DNA of 51,923 nucleotides, taken from assembly GCA_902363875.1 (NCBI GenBank), contig CABJBO010000012.1:1-51923 (forward strand), given 5' to 3'. Positions 34,484 to 41,493 of the stretch are shown piece by piece (positions within the stretch are counted from its first letter, which is position 1; every line of letters begins with the position of its first letter). A program made the translations under genes and the position numbers. The DNA is from Coriobacteriaceae bacterium. GTDB taxonomy: Bacteria > Actinomycetota > Coriobacteriia > Coriobacteriales > Coriobacteriaceae. The notes under the pieces were generated by a model. The model had not been told where the DNA came from, ran no database searches, and saw only the letters and a list, made by a program, of their open reading frames with translations.

Positions 34484-34569
34484 CGTGATTCCCCTAGGGA
34501 AATCACGCTAGGACCCCGCCAAACGGGTTTTCCCTAGGGAAATCACGTTTGGCGGGGTTTTCTGTTTTT
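34484..34569 (+). terminator. Compound terminator with repeated CCCTAGGG palindromes
   Basis: The palindrome GTGATTCCCCTAGGGAAATC (34485-34506) is followed by a second copy of CCCTAGGGAAATCACG inside the loop of a 13-bp stem ACCCCGCCAAACG/CGTTTGGCGGGGT (34513-34525 with 34546-34558). TTTTCTGTTTTT comes next. The outer stem plus T-run is a good terminator for the YhcH gene; the repeated palindrome is an extra. Confidence 0.85.
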
Positions 34570-34586
34570 GAATAGGGAAGCCTCAT

Positions 34587-35015
34587 TTATTTGCGAAGAA
34601 CATCGGCTAGCCGCAGGATTGAAATCATCGACCGATAAGTGAGTTCCACTTTTTCGCCCGCAAGCAGTCGTTTCGAGCCAATCTCATCTAGCCCCACAAG
34701 CCGAGAAAACAGCGGGCCGCTCATCGTGCCATCGTCAATTGATTCCCTTATGGTCTTCAAAACGTCCGTATCATGAAGCGATGCCGAGCTGTAGGGGGCA
34801 ACACGAGCGGAACTCTCAATTAACGACGAGACAAAAGGATGGAGATGCTTTGGACATAGTCCATCAAACACCACATCCCCATTGTCGTTCGAGCCGACCA
34901 GGCGCCAAGTATAATGATCGACCCAGTCATCTCCGTCATATATGGCGTCCATGAGCAACTTCCCGTCTAGAGAGAGAAACCTATTTGGACATCGGGGCGC
35001 AAGACCGCAATCCAT
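34587..35015 (-). CDS. Small unknown protein in lower-GC DNA
   Basis: About 142 aa from the ATG at 35015; the frame is open to 35042 and the start is uncertain because no good ribosome-binding site is visible. Cysteine/histidine pairs near the N-terminus (CGLAPRC) and GLCPKHLH could form a metal site. No signal peptide or membrane segment was seen. Base and codon use are visibly less GC-biased than in the neighbours, suggesting recent acquisition. It lies directly behind the interrupted secreted-protein gene and may have formed a pair with it. Function unknown. Confidence 0.5.
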   Translation of the reverse strand: MDCGLAPRCPNRFLSLDGKLLMDAIYDGDDWVDHYTWRLVGSNDNGDVVFDGLCPKHLHPFVSSLIESSARVAPYSSASLHDTDVLKTIRESIDDGTMSGPLFSRLVGLDEIGSKRLLAGEKVELTYRSMISILRLADVLRK

Positions 35016-35050
35016 ATCGGACCTGCAGCAGCTCCAACCCAACGCACCAC

Positions 35051-35476
35051 TTAGGTTCCCTTTCGTACATGTGTATCAATCTGCCCCGAAATGCCGGTGA
35101 ATGCAATTCCAGACCCGTTTGTCGGATAGCAATCGACGTATTTTTGTTTTCCGCTCACAACCTTGTATAGATAAATCGTTCCAGCAAAAGAGAAGGGATC
35201 GTTCGCAATTTTGTCCGGAAGAACTTGCCACCTCAAAATCCCGCTACCAATATGGTCAAGCTTGACCGTTCCGCCGTCCCCCTCAAAAGTGGCAAGGGGA
35301 TTTACCCCAGACTGAGAGTCGGCATCGCCCTCCTTAGCAGTTATCAGCAGGCTGCCCGTATAAGACTGCTAAGGCTCACCTTCAGGACAGGCAGCCTTGG
35401 CCCAAGAAGGGCCACTCAGGCAGGACAGTCCGAGCAGCATCAATACCAGCAAAAGAAAACCCTTAGTTCTTTTCAT
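35051..35476 (-). pseudogene. Interrupted gene for a secreted protein
   Basis: The frame starts at ATG 35476 with a clear signal peptide (MKRTKGFLLLVLMLLGLSC...GPSWAKA), is interrupted by an in-frame TAG at 35369-35371 after residue 35, and then stays open to the TAA at 35051. The downstream part (TIYLYKVVSGKQKYVDCYP, FTGISGQIDTHV) reads as an exported beta-rich domain. Total length would be 141 codons. Codon quality is kept after the stop, so the nonsense change is recent, or a sequencing error. Reinitiation at TTG 35236 is unlikely to give a secreted product. Confidence 0.75.
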
Positions 35477-35697
35477 CTATATCGCCAATATCTCTCGACA
35501 TTTGTATATTGTGACTATTTTAGATCTATATGGCCAATTTGAGCCCTCACCATGGCAATTGTTGCAGCTGGGTTTCTTTTCATTAAGATTTCACTTTGGT
35601 AAATCCCCGCCCCTAAGCATTAAACCCGAAGTCCACCGAGTGGGCCGCCGTTGACGTGGCGATGTTTGGATTGGCGCGCACGCACTCAAAATCGGCA
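35477..35697. other. AT-richer spacer, no gene seen
   Basis: This is the upstream region of the interrupted secreted gene. I see short open frames but none with a ribosome-binding site or recognisable product, and no tRNA or strong hairpin apart from the tRNA terminator that follows. Confidence 0.4.
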
Positions 35698-35699
35698 AC

Positions 35700-35722
35700 A
35701 AAAAAGCCGCCCGAAGGCGGCT
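35700..35722 (-). terminator. Terminator of the tRNA-Thr gene
   Basis: Read on the minus strand, AGCCGCC-TTCG-GGCGGCT is followed by a T-run, 11 bp after the CCA end of the tRNA. Confidence 0.9.
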
Positions 35723-35733
35723 ATCTTGTGTAA

Positions 35734-35809
35734 TGGAGCCAGCGACCGGGCTCGAACCGGTGACCCCCGCTTTACGAGAGCGGTGCTCTACCAACTGAGC
35801 TACGCTGGC
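35734..35809 (-). tRNA. trnT: tRNA-Thr, anticodon CGT
   Basis: The minus strand folds into a cloverleaf. The acceptor stem is GCCAGCG/CGCTGGC, the D-arm contains AGCTCAGTTGGTAGAGC, the anticodon stem CCGCT/AGCGG encloses loop CTCGTAA, and the T-arm is CCGG-TTCGAGC-CCGG. The anticodon is CGT (reads ACG), so threonine. The terminal CCA is encoded (35734-35736). A 76-nt gene. Confidence 0.96.
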
Positions 35810-35848
35810 GGCCATATGATGACGCAACTGAGGCGTCAACGGCTGTCT

Positions 35849-35877
35849 ATGATACGGGACATCGCACATCCGCGCAA
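35849..35877 (-). promoter_or_regulatory. Probable promoter of tRNA-Thr
   Basis: On the minus strand TTGCGC (35877-35872) and TATCAT (35854-35849) are separated by exactly 17 bp, giving a start about 35 nt before the mature tRNA 5' end. A TTGACG also occurs nearer the tRNA, but its matching -10 would fall too close to the tRNA. Confidence 0.55.
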
Positions 35878-35966
35878 GTGTTCTGACGGCTTTTCTCACT
35901 TTAAATGCACTAATATTGGAGACGTGATGTCTCGCTCTTACGGGTCTCAAACAGAATGGGGCTGCC

Positions 35967-36461
35967 ATGGCTCAACCCAGGATCCTTCTTACACGTATCG
36001 ACGACCGTTTCATTTACGGGCAAGACGTTGAGCTGTGGAACGAGACTGTGGGTTCCAATCTTATCTAAATCGTCAACGATGAGATCGCGGCAGATTCGCG
36101 CCAATGGGCACCCATGAGGGTCGCGGCGCCCGATGGCGTGTGGACGCGGTTTTTCTCGGTACAAAGGACTATCGACATCATTCATACTGCAACGCCGCGC
36201 CAATGGATTCTCATCATGGTGGCGTCGCCCACGGATGCACTCGCGCTGGTTAAGGGCGGTGTGCCAATAACCAAGATCAGCATCGGCCATATGCGGGCGA
36301 GGGAGGGCAAGCGCTCTGCAACGCCTGCCATTGCCGTAGACGATACGGACATCGCCGCCTTCAAAGAGTTACAAAAGCTCGGCATAGAACTAGAAATCCG
36401 CTACCTCCCCAGCTCCAACCCCGACCCCATTCAACTAGTCATCCAAGAACGTCCCCAATGA
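35967..36461 (+). pseudogene. PTS mannose-family EIIB pseudogene, active His lost
   Basis: Reading from ATG 35967 gives MAQPRILLTRIDDRFIYGQ, clearly a sorbose-type EIIB, but a TAA at 36066-36068 interrupts the frame after 33 codons. The rest (VKGGVPITKISIGHMR, FKELQKLGIELEIRYLP) is in frame to 36461. The phosphorylatable histidine at position 17 (RLVHGQ in the intact copy at 25149) is Tyr here, so it was probably already non-catalytic. The last dozen codons run into a dispersed-repeat half copy. No partner PTS genes are adjacent. Confidence 0.92.
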
Positions 36462-36471
36462 CTAGGTAGAA

Positions 36472-36502
36472 AAACGCCCGTCGGCGGTGTGCCGGCGGGC
36501 GC
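36472..36502. terminator. Hairpin between EIIB pseudogene and galM
   Basis: An imperfect GC-rich stem (CGCCCGTCGGC...GCCGGCGGGCG) lies between convergent genes. On the minus strand it is followed by TTTTT (complement of AAAAA at 36471-36475), so it can terminate galM. Confidence 0.65.
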
Positions 36503-36529
36503 TGCTGTGCGATATGTCGCGTTGCGGGC

Positions 36530-37582
36530 TTAGTGCCTCATAAAGTGATATTCGATCACATTGCTATAGGGATGACCCGGGCCCACAATGCCCTGCGGGA
36601 ATAGCGGCTGGTGCGGCGTGTCGGGGTACATCTCGGCCTCGAGGGCAAAGCCGGCGCCCCAGCCATAGTTGGCATCGTCCTTGGCGTGCTCGTCGCCCAG
36701 CCAGTTGCCGGTGTAGAGCTGCACGCCCGGGGCGGTGGTGTAGTAGTCCAGCTCACGGCCGGTCCACATCTCCTCGACGTGCATCGCGCGGCGCAGATTA
36801 CGGCCGTACTGATAGCCATCGATGCACAGACAGTGATCGTAGCCACGGGCCTGCTTAATCTGCGGATCGTCGGCCTCCATGCCAGGCGCGACGGGGCGCA
36901 GCTCGCGAAAGTCAAACGGCGTGCCCTCGACCGGAGCGATCTCGCCGGTGGGGATGTTCTGCTCGTTAATGGGCAGGTAGTGAGCAGCATTAGCAACAAA
37001 GAAGTGCTCGCAGTCCATTCCGGCGTTATGGCCGGCAAGGTTAAAGTACGTGTGGTTGGTCATGGACACGTACGTGGCGCAGTCGCTCTCGCAGCCATAC
37101 TCGATACGAAAGGCGCCGGTGCGCGTCACGGTAAACACGGCCGTAAAGGTGCGGTTACCGGGGAGACCCAGCTCGCCATCCTCAAGCGAGGTGGTCATGC
37201 GCACGGCATTGTGGACCTCGTCGAGTTCAACATCCCATACGCGCTTGTGCAGACCATGCTCAAGATCGCTGTGCAGGTTGTTGACGCCTTCGTTGGCCGG
37301 CATATGCCAGTCCGTGCCGGCGATGGTGATCGTGGCACCCGCGGTGCGGTTGGCCACGGGGCCGATGGTCGCGCCAAAGCAGGCGGGGTTGTCAAAGTAA
37401 TCCTCGAGCTTATCAAAGCCCAGCACCACATCGCGTACGTTGCCGGGAATGTCGGGCACATCGATGCCCAGCACGGTGGCGCCATAGTCCATAATGCGAA
37501 CGCAGATCTCGGGCCCGTTAAGGGTGTAGCGATGAACGGGGGTACCGCACGGCGCGGTGCCGAAAAGCTCGGAAGTGATCAT
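36530..37582 (-). CDS. galM: Galactose mutarotase (aldose 1-epimerase)
   Basis: A 350-aa GalM-type mutarotase that interconverts alpha and beta anomers of galactose. Substrate-binding segments include FGATIGPVANRTAGATI (Asn/Arg), NNLHSDLEHGLHKRVW (histidine), MTNHTYFNLAGH (catalytic histidine) and GWGAGFALEAEMYPDTPHQP (catalytic glutamate). The start 37582 (AGGAA upstream) gives the normal N-terminus; an extension to 37786 overlaps the divergent promoter and is rejected. It is divergent from the DeoR regulator at 37788. Confidence 0.93.
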   Translation of the reverse strand: MITSELFGTAPCGTPVHRYTLNGPEICVRIMDYGATVLGIDVPDIPGNVRDVVLGFDKLEDYFDNPACFGATIGPVANRTAGATITIAGTDWHMPANEGVNNLHSDLEHGLHKRVWDVELDEVHNAVRMTTSLEDGELGLPGNRTFTAVFTVTRTGAFRIEYGCESDCATYVSMTNHTYFNLAGHNAGMDCEHFFVANAAHYLPINEQNIPTGEIAPVEGTPFDFRELRPVAPGMEADDPQIKQARGYDHCLCIDGYQYGRNLRRAMHVEEMWTGRELDYYTTAPGVQLYTGNWLGDEHAKDDANYGWGAGFALEAEMYPDTPHQPLFPQGIVGPGHPYSNVIEYHFMRH

Positions 37583-37736
37583 TTGGTTCCTAACATCGAG
37601 GTATTCCGACAAACTGTAGCGCGAACAGGCGAGATTATCACTACACCCCACTAAAGCACGGGGTATTTTTCTCAAAAAAGTGATGATTGGAGCTGTGCGG
37701 GCGTTCATTTTTGACGCGTACGAGTCTGATACAATT

Positions 37737-37756
37737 TGTTCGTTACTGTTTGAATG
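37737..37756 (+). promoter_or_regulatory. DeoR-type direct-repeat box (galM/deoR gap)
   Basis: TGTTCGTTAC-TGTTTGAATG is two tandem 10-bp boxes of pattern TGTTY-N5, next to a TACAAT -10-like hexamer (37730-37735). The same phased pair occurs at 46163 (lacF) and 48346 (lacA). A site in its own promoter suggests autoregulation by the adjacent DeoR protein. Confidence 0.55.
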
Positions 37757-37787
37757 ATATGCGCGCAAAGAACGGCGAGGATTCATC

Positions 37788-38552
37788 GTGATTAAGGCAG
37801 AGCGACAGGATAAGGTTCGTCAGCTGCTCGAGGAGCAGGGCACGGTCTCGGTCAAAGAGATTTCGGATGCGTTGGGCGTTTCGGACATGACGATTCGCCG
37901 CGACCTCGAAGAACTTGCGAGCCTAGGCGAGATTGAGCGCGTGCACGGCGGAGCCCGCAGTGCACAGGGCCGTCCGCACGCTATGTTGCGCCATGAGTAT
38001 TCGCACAGCGAAAAGCGCACTAAGCATGCCGAGGAAAAGCTGCAGATTGCGCGCCGTGCTGTGGAGCTTATCGAGGAGGGCTCGACCATCTTTTTGGGCA
38101 CGGGCACCACGGTTGAGCAGATGGCCTCGATGCTGCCGACGTTTCGCCTGCGCATTGTGACCAATTCGCTTTCGGTGTTTAACCTGCTCGAGGCGCGCGA
38201 AGACTGCGAGCTGTGCCTCGTGGGCGGTATGTACCGTCGCCGCACCGCCGCTTTTGTGGGACCAACGGCCGAGGATACCCTGCGCGCGCTGGGCATCGAT
38301 GCGGCGTTTATCGGCGCCAACGGCATTCTGGATGGCGACGTGTCTACGTCCAACATGGACGAGGGCCGTATCCAGCAGCTCGCTTTTAGCAAGGCAGACT
38401 CGCGCTATCTGATCGCCGACTCCAGCAAGATCGGCAAGCGCGACTTCTACACCTTCTGCCGCCTGGACAATTTGGATGCCGTGGTGTGCGAGCCGGGTAT
38501 TACCGCCGAGGATCGTGCCGCCATCGAGGAACACACGCAGGTCATTTGCTAG
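37788..38552 (+). CDS. DeoR-family sugar-phosphate-responsive repressor
   Basis: A 254-aa DeoR/GlpR-type regulator. N-terminal HTH EISDALGVSDMTIRRDLEEL (about 22-41) is followed by HGGA and a DeoRC sensor domain with FLGTGTTVEQMA and the FIGANGI motif that contacts a phosphorylated sugar. LacR of lactic bacteria is of this kind and answers to tagatose-6-P. Its GTG start (37788) is preceded by GCGAGG. Phased TGTTY boxes lie in front of this gene, lacF and lacA, supporting a lactose/tagatose regulon. Confidence 0.9.
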   Translation: MIKAERQDKVRQLLEEQGTVSVKEISDALGVSDMTIRRDLEELASLGEIERVHGGARSAQGRPHAMLRHEYSHSEKRTKHAEEKLQIARRAVELIEEGSTIFLGTGTTVEQMASMLPTFRLRIVTNSLSVFNLLEAREDCELCLVGGMYRRRTAAFVGPTAEDTLRALGIDAAFIGANGILDGDVSTSNMDEGRIQQLAFSKADSRYLIADSSKIGKRDFYTFCRLDNLDAVVCEPGITAEDRAAIEEHTQVIC

Positions 38553-38566
38553 CGAGTGCCGCCGTG

Positions 38567-38872
38567 CTAGACCAGGCGGGCGTAGTCCTGTGACTGGTGA
38601 AAGACATGGGCGATATAGATCGCATCGCGCTCAAACTTGTAAAGGCACGCGTAGTTGTTGACGGGAAACGATCGATAATTGCGTGTCGCCAGCTCCCGTG
38701 TGTGGGAGAGGGGCCGTAGGAGCGGCTGCTCGCGAAGCAGATCAAGCTGATATTCAAACTCGGCAACAAAATTGCCCGCTGCACGTGGATTCATGAGGAT
38801 TTGAGCAAGGTATCCGACAATACTCTCGTACTCATATCGTGCGCTTTTGAGTATTACGACGTTATAGGTCAT
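38567..38872 (-). CDS. RelE/ParE-family toxin
   Basis: A 101-aa type II toxin-antitoxin toxin, of the RelE/ParE fold that either cleaves mRNA at the ribosome or inhibits gyrase. Landmarks are SARYEYESIVGYLAQ and the C-terminal RSFPVNNYACLYKFERDAIYI strand pair, close to YoeB/RelE. It overlaps the antitoxin gene upstream by 11 nt, the usual antitoxin-first order. Whether RelE-like or ParE-like cannot be told from this. Confidence 0.9.
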   Translation of the reverse strand: MTYNVVILKSARYEYESIVGYLAQILMNPRAAGNFVAEFEYQLDLLREQPLLRPLSHTRELATRNYRSFPVNNYACLYKFERDAIYIAHVFHQSQDYARLV

Positions 38873-39128
38873 ATTTGTCTCGCATCGCGGTCGCGAAGGA
38901 GTCGTAGTCGCTGTAGTCGCCTTGCGATATCTCGTCTTCTGCCAGCATCATACGAGACAGCAGCTTGGCTTTGGCGATTTCGTCTTGCATGAGGCGATAC
39001 TGGTCGCTGCTGATGCAGTGCATGGCCTCGTAGCCGTTCTTAGTTACGGTGACGTCGCGCTCAGACTCAACAAGTGCGGTGAATGTGGCAGTGTCCTTCA
39101 TGTCTCGGACGGGCACACAGATGGGCAT
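38862..39128 (-). CDS. Phd/YefM-family antitoxin
   Basis: An 88-aa antitoxin: an N-terminal DNA-binding half (PICVPVRDMKDTATFTALVESERDVTVTKNGYE in pattern) of Phd/YefM type and a toxin-binding C-terminal helix. It neutralises the toxin encoded directly behind and likely represses its own promoter. The start 39128 has a good AAGGAGA; the frame is open further upstream but without such a site. Confidence 0.9.
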   Translation of the reverse strand: MPICVPVRDMKDTATFTALVESERDVTVTKNGYEAMHCISSDQYRLMQDEIAKAKLLSRMMLAEDEISQGDYSDYDSFATAMRDKYDL

Positions 39129-39194
39129 AGGTATCTCCTTCGCATTGGGACATAATTGTACCACGCCGTATCGAATAGTCGGCATCGTTGAATT

Positions 39195-39251
39195 GTCTTG
39201 ATCTGTAACAGATAGACGCCCAAAACCGGGTTTAGTGTTACAGATCGAGAC
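39195..39251. repeat. 57-bp palindromic unit, left single copy
   Basis: A 57-bp unit with 16-bp arms related to GTCTCGATCTGTAACA and its inverse around a 25-bp core. It matches unit C on the right (41232-41288) at 54 of 57 positions in the same orientation, so the ATPase gene is flanked by direct copies about 2.04 kb apart. Confidence 0.85.
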
Positions 39252-39282
39252 GGCTCGGCATAGCATCCGTTATGCGTAAAGC

Positions 39283-39398
39283 TCGGTATTACTGTATGTC
39301 TCAACCATTGCAATGGTCGGTATTTTTGTAGCTATAAGCTCGTTTAAAGCTCGGTATTTTTGTATTATTAGATATATCTGAAGGTCGGTATTTTTGTA
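39283..39398 (+). repeat. Four 14-bp direct repeats at an exact 34-nt period
   Basis: Copies of TCGGTATTTTTGTA start at 39317, 39351 and 39385, with a variant (TCGGTATTACTGTA) at 39283, so the starts are 34, 34 and 34 nt apart with unrelated 20-nt spacers. Each copy is preceded by AAAGC, AATGG or GAAGG, making about 18-19 bp of shared sequence. The last ends 32 bp before the ATG of the ATPase gene. This looks like a set of binding sites (iterons) for control of that gene. Confidence 0.85.
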
Positions 39399-39430
39399 AA
39401 CTAGCACGTAAATTATGCTGAGGTGAGATT

Positions 39431-40801
39431 ATGTTTAAACGGAAGGCATATGATCGTCTGCAGGAGTGGAAAGAACGCTCGCAAGGGCGCACTGCGGTGC
39501 TTATTGAGGGTGCAAGACGCGTTGGCAAAACGACGCTCGTCAAGTGCTTCGCGCAAAATGAATACAAGGATTATCTGTACATTGACTTTTCGGCTGCTAG
39601 CAAAGCCACGCTCGATATATTTCTGAACCATCGTGAAGATGTCGATCTTTTTTTACGCATGCTTCAGCTGCAGTATGGTAAGGCCCTCGAACCGAGAGAG
39701 TCGCTGGTCATTTTTGATGAAGTGCAGCGGTTTCCCATCGCGCGCGAATACATAAAGCATCTTGTAGAAGACGGCAGATTTGATTACATCGAGACAGGCT
39801 CTCTTGTCTCCATCAAAAAGAATGTCGATAGCATTGTCATACCGTCAGAGGAAGAAAGGATCCCTCTCGAGCCCCTCGATTTTGAGGAGTATCTTTGGGC
39901 GACCGGAAAAGATCTTTATGCAGAAGAGATCCGTAAAGCGCGCGAATCTCGGACCGCGCTTCCGGACGGCGTTCATGCGACGTGCATGAGATTATTTGAT
40001 GAGTATATGCTTGTCGGTGGTATGCCTCAGTCGGTCGACTCCTTTGTGGCAGAGAATGATTTTAGAGGATGCGACAGGGTTAAACGGCAGATTATCGCAC
40101 TGTACAGGGAGGACATTGCCAAGTTTGGAGGTTCGGACGCTAGACGTGCGCGGGCGGTTTATGACGATATTCCGGGTCAATTATCTGCGGCAAATAAACG
40201 GTTCAAATTTGACAGCTTGGAGAAGGGGTCCCGTTTTGAGACATATGAGTCGGCGTTAATCTGGCTTGAGGATGCGCGACTGATTAACCGTTGCTATTTA
40301 TGCAGTGATCCGAGCGTGGGTTACCGCCTGCACGAGGACGCGTCTTCGCTTAAATGCTATATGGCGGACACGGGATTGCTCGTGAGCTTGGCGTTTGATG
40401 ATGGTCCGGACCTTATGGATGTTCATAGAGACATTCAATTTGGAAGAATTTCAATTAATAAAGGAATGCTAACCGAGAACATCGTGGCGCAGCAGCTTAA
40501 GAGTCTGGGGCATTCGCTTTTTTATTACAGCTGGCAGGAGCCTTCCAAAACAGAGGGGAGTCGGCCCAGAACGCGTGAAATTGATTTTCTTGTTTCGCGC
40601 GGCTTTGAAGACGCGGCTGGAAAACCGCGGGTCACTCCTGTTGAAGTTAAATCTTCCAAATCGTATTCAACAATCTCGCTTGACGATTTCGGCAGACGAT
40701 TCGAACGACGAGTCGGAGAAGAGATAGTTCTTCACCCAAAACAGCTCAGGGCTGAAGGGCATAGGATATATCTACCTCTGTATATGACGATCTTTATCTG
40801 A
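39431..40801 (+). CDS. AAA ATPase with DUF4143-like C-terminus
   Basis: A 456-aa predicted ATPase of the widespread AAA_14 + DUF4143 type found in gut anaerobes and archaea. The Walker A is GARRVGKTTL (27-36) and the Walker B VIFDEVQRFP (93-102), with sensor YIETGSLVS. The C-terminal region (about 200-400) has the DUF4143 pattern including an ESALIWLEDARLI winged helix and a VTPVEVKSSKSYS nuclease-like motif (VEVK). Function is undetermined; roles in DNA handling or defence have been suggested. It is flanked by 57-bp palindromes and preceded by the 34-nt repeats. Codon usage is less GC-rich than the chromosomal average here. Confidence 0.88.
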   Translation: MFKRKAYDRLQEWKERSQGRTAVLIEGARRVGKTTLVKCFAQNEYKDYLYIDFSAASKATLDIFLNHREDVDLFLRMLQLQYGKALEPRESLVIFDEVQRFPIAREYIKHLVEDGRFDYIETGSLVSIKKNVDSIVIPSEEERIPLEPLDFEEYLWATGKDLYAEEIRKARESRTALPDGVHATCMRLFDEYMLVGGMPQSVDSFVAENDFRGCDRVKRQIIALYREDIAKFGGSDARRARAVYDDIPGQLSAANKRFKFDSLEKGSRFETYESALIWLEDARLINRCYLCSDPSVGYRLHEDASSLKCYMADTGLLVSLAFDDGPDLMDVHRDIQFGRISINKGMLTENIVAQQLKSLGHSLFYYSWQEPSKTEGSRPRTREIDFLVSRGFEDAAGKPRVTPVEVKSSKSYSTISLDDFGRRFERRVGEEIVLHPKQLRAEGHRIYLPLYMTIFI

Positions 40802-41070
40802 TCGACGGCATGCGGTCCTGTGGCTCATTGAACCGCAGGACCGTGTATCGTTGGGGGTTTATTGTGATAATGCGCGCAAGCTAAGCCGGGGATCGAGTTT
40901 TCGGGATATGTCGGTGAAGTTCCGTCACCGCGGACTGGGTGTCCGTGCGCCCGACGAGGTCGTTGCGTGCCTAGAAGCCCCGAGCTCCAGAAGCCGTACG
41001 CTTGTTTCGGGCGTGCTGGTCGAATGCTCCAGCGTGAAAGACCTACGGGTGTAGCTTGCTCGGCCTGTTT
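40802..41070. other. Spacer between ATPase gene and palindrome array
   Basis: No gene recognised. Short open frames here (for example 40851-41054) lack a ribosome-binding site and any family resemblance. The ATPase gene has no clear intrinsic terminator here. Confidence 0.4.
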
Positions 41071-41369
41071 GTCTCGATCTGTAACAGCTAGGACTGAAAA
41101 ACTCGGCTACGTGTTACAGGTTGAGATTTTTCGGCTAGGTCTAATCTATTCATCTCGATCTGTAACAGGTGGGGGCGAAATAACCGGCTAACTGTTATAG
41201 ATTGAGATTGAGAGGATTGGCCGGTACGTTTGTCTCAATCTGTAACAGGTAGACGCCCAAAACCGGGTTTAGTGTTACAGATCGAGACAATTCGGCCCGG
41301 CCCACCCCGTTCATCTCGATCTGTAACAGTTGGGGCCGAAACCGCGGGTCAGATGTTACAGATCGAGAC
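41071..41369. repeat. Tandem array of four 57-bp palindromic units
   Basis: Units at 41071-41127, 41152-41208, 41232-41288 and 41313-41369 are all exactly 57 bp, start-to-start spacing 81, 80 and 81 nt. Each has arms like RTCTCRATCTGTAACA and the inverse (TGTTACAGATYGAGAY) around a diverged 25-bp core. Spacers of 23-24 bp share short CGGC-containing motifs. Each arm pair could make a 16-bp stem. A fifth copy lies at 39195 on the far side of the ATPase gene. No adjacent cas genes. Confidence 0.9.
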
Positions 41370-41493
41370 AAACGGCTCCTGACCAGCCCAAAAACAAAAA
41401 GACCGGGGGCGGCGCGCCGTGTGACGTGTCGCCCCCGGCTGAGAAATGGGGGACAGGATATGTGAGCGGAGCAATTTTGCTCGCCGCAAGCCA

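Noticed and set aside
34587..35476. One frameshifted gene covering the secreted pseudogene and the small protein
   Set aside because: The secreted gene has its own stop at 35051 in a different frame, and the downstream product has an unrelated composition.
35397..35654. Plus-strand frame opposite the secreted pseudogene promoter
   Set aside because: No ribosome-binding site, and the minus-strand signal peptide is the better coding reading.
36611..37654. Long plus-strand frame opposite galM
   Set aside because: The galM product on the minus strand is unmistakable, and the opposite frame has Val/Gly-rich mirror composition.
39283..39398. 34-nt repeats as a mini-CRISPR
   Set aside because: Repeat units of 14 bp and spacers of 20 bp are too short, one copy is variant, and the array leads directly into a promoter-proximal gene.
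40851..41054. Short frame between the ATPase gene and the array
   Set aside because: Atypical composition, no start signal, no family.
41071..41369. Palindrome array as a CRISPR array
   Set aside because: The repeated unit is longer and more diverged than its spacers, the spacers share CGGC motifs, and no cas gene is in the window.
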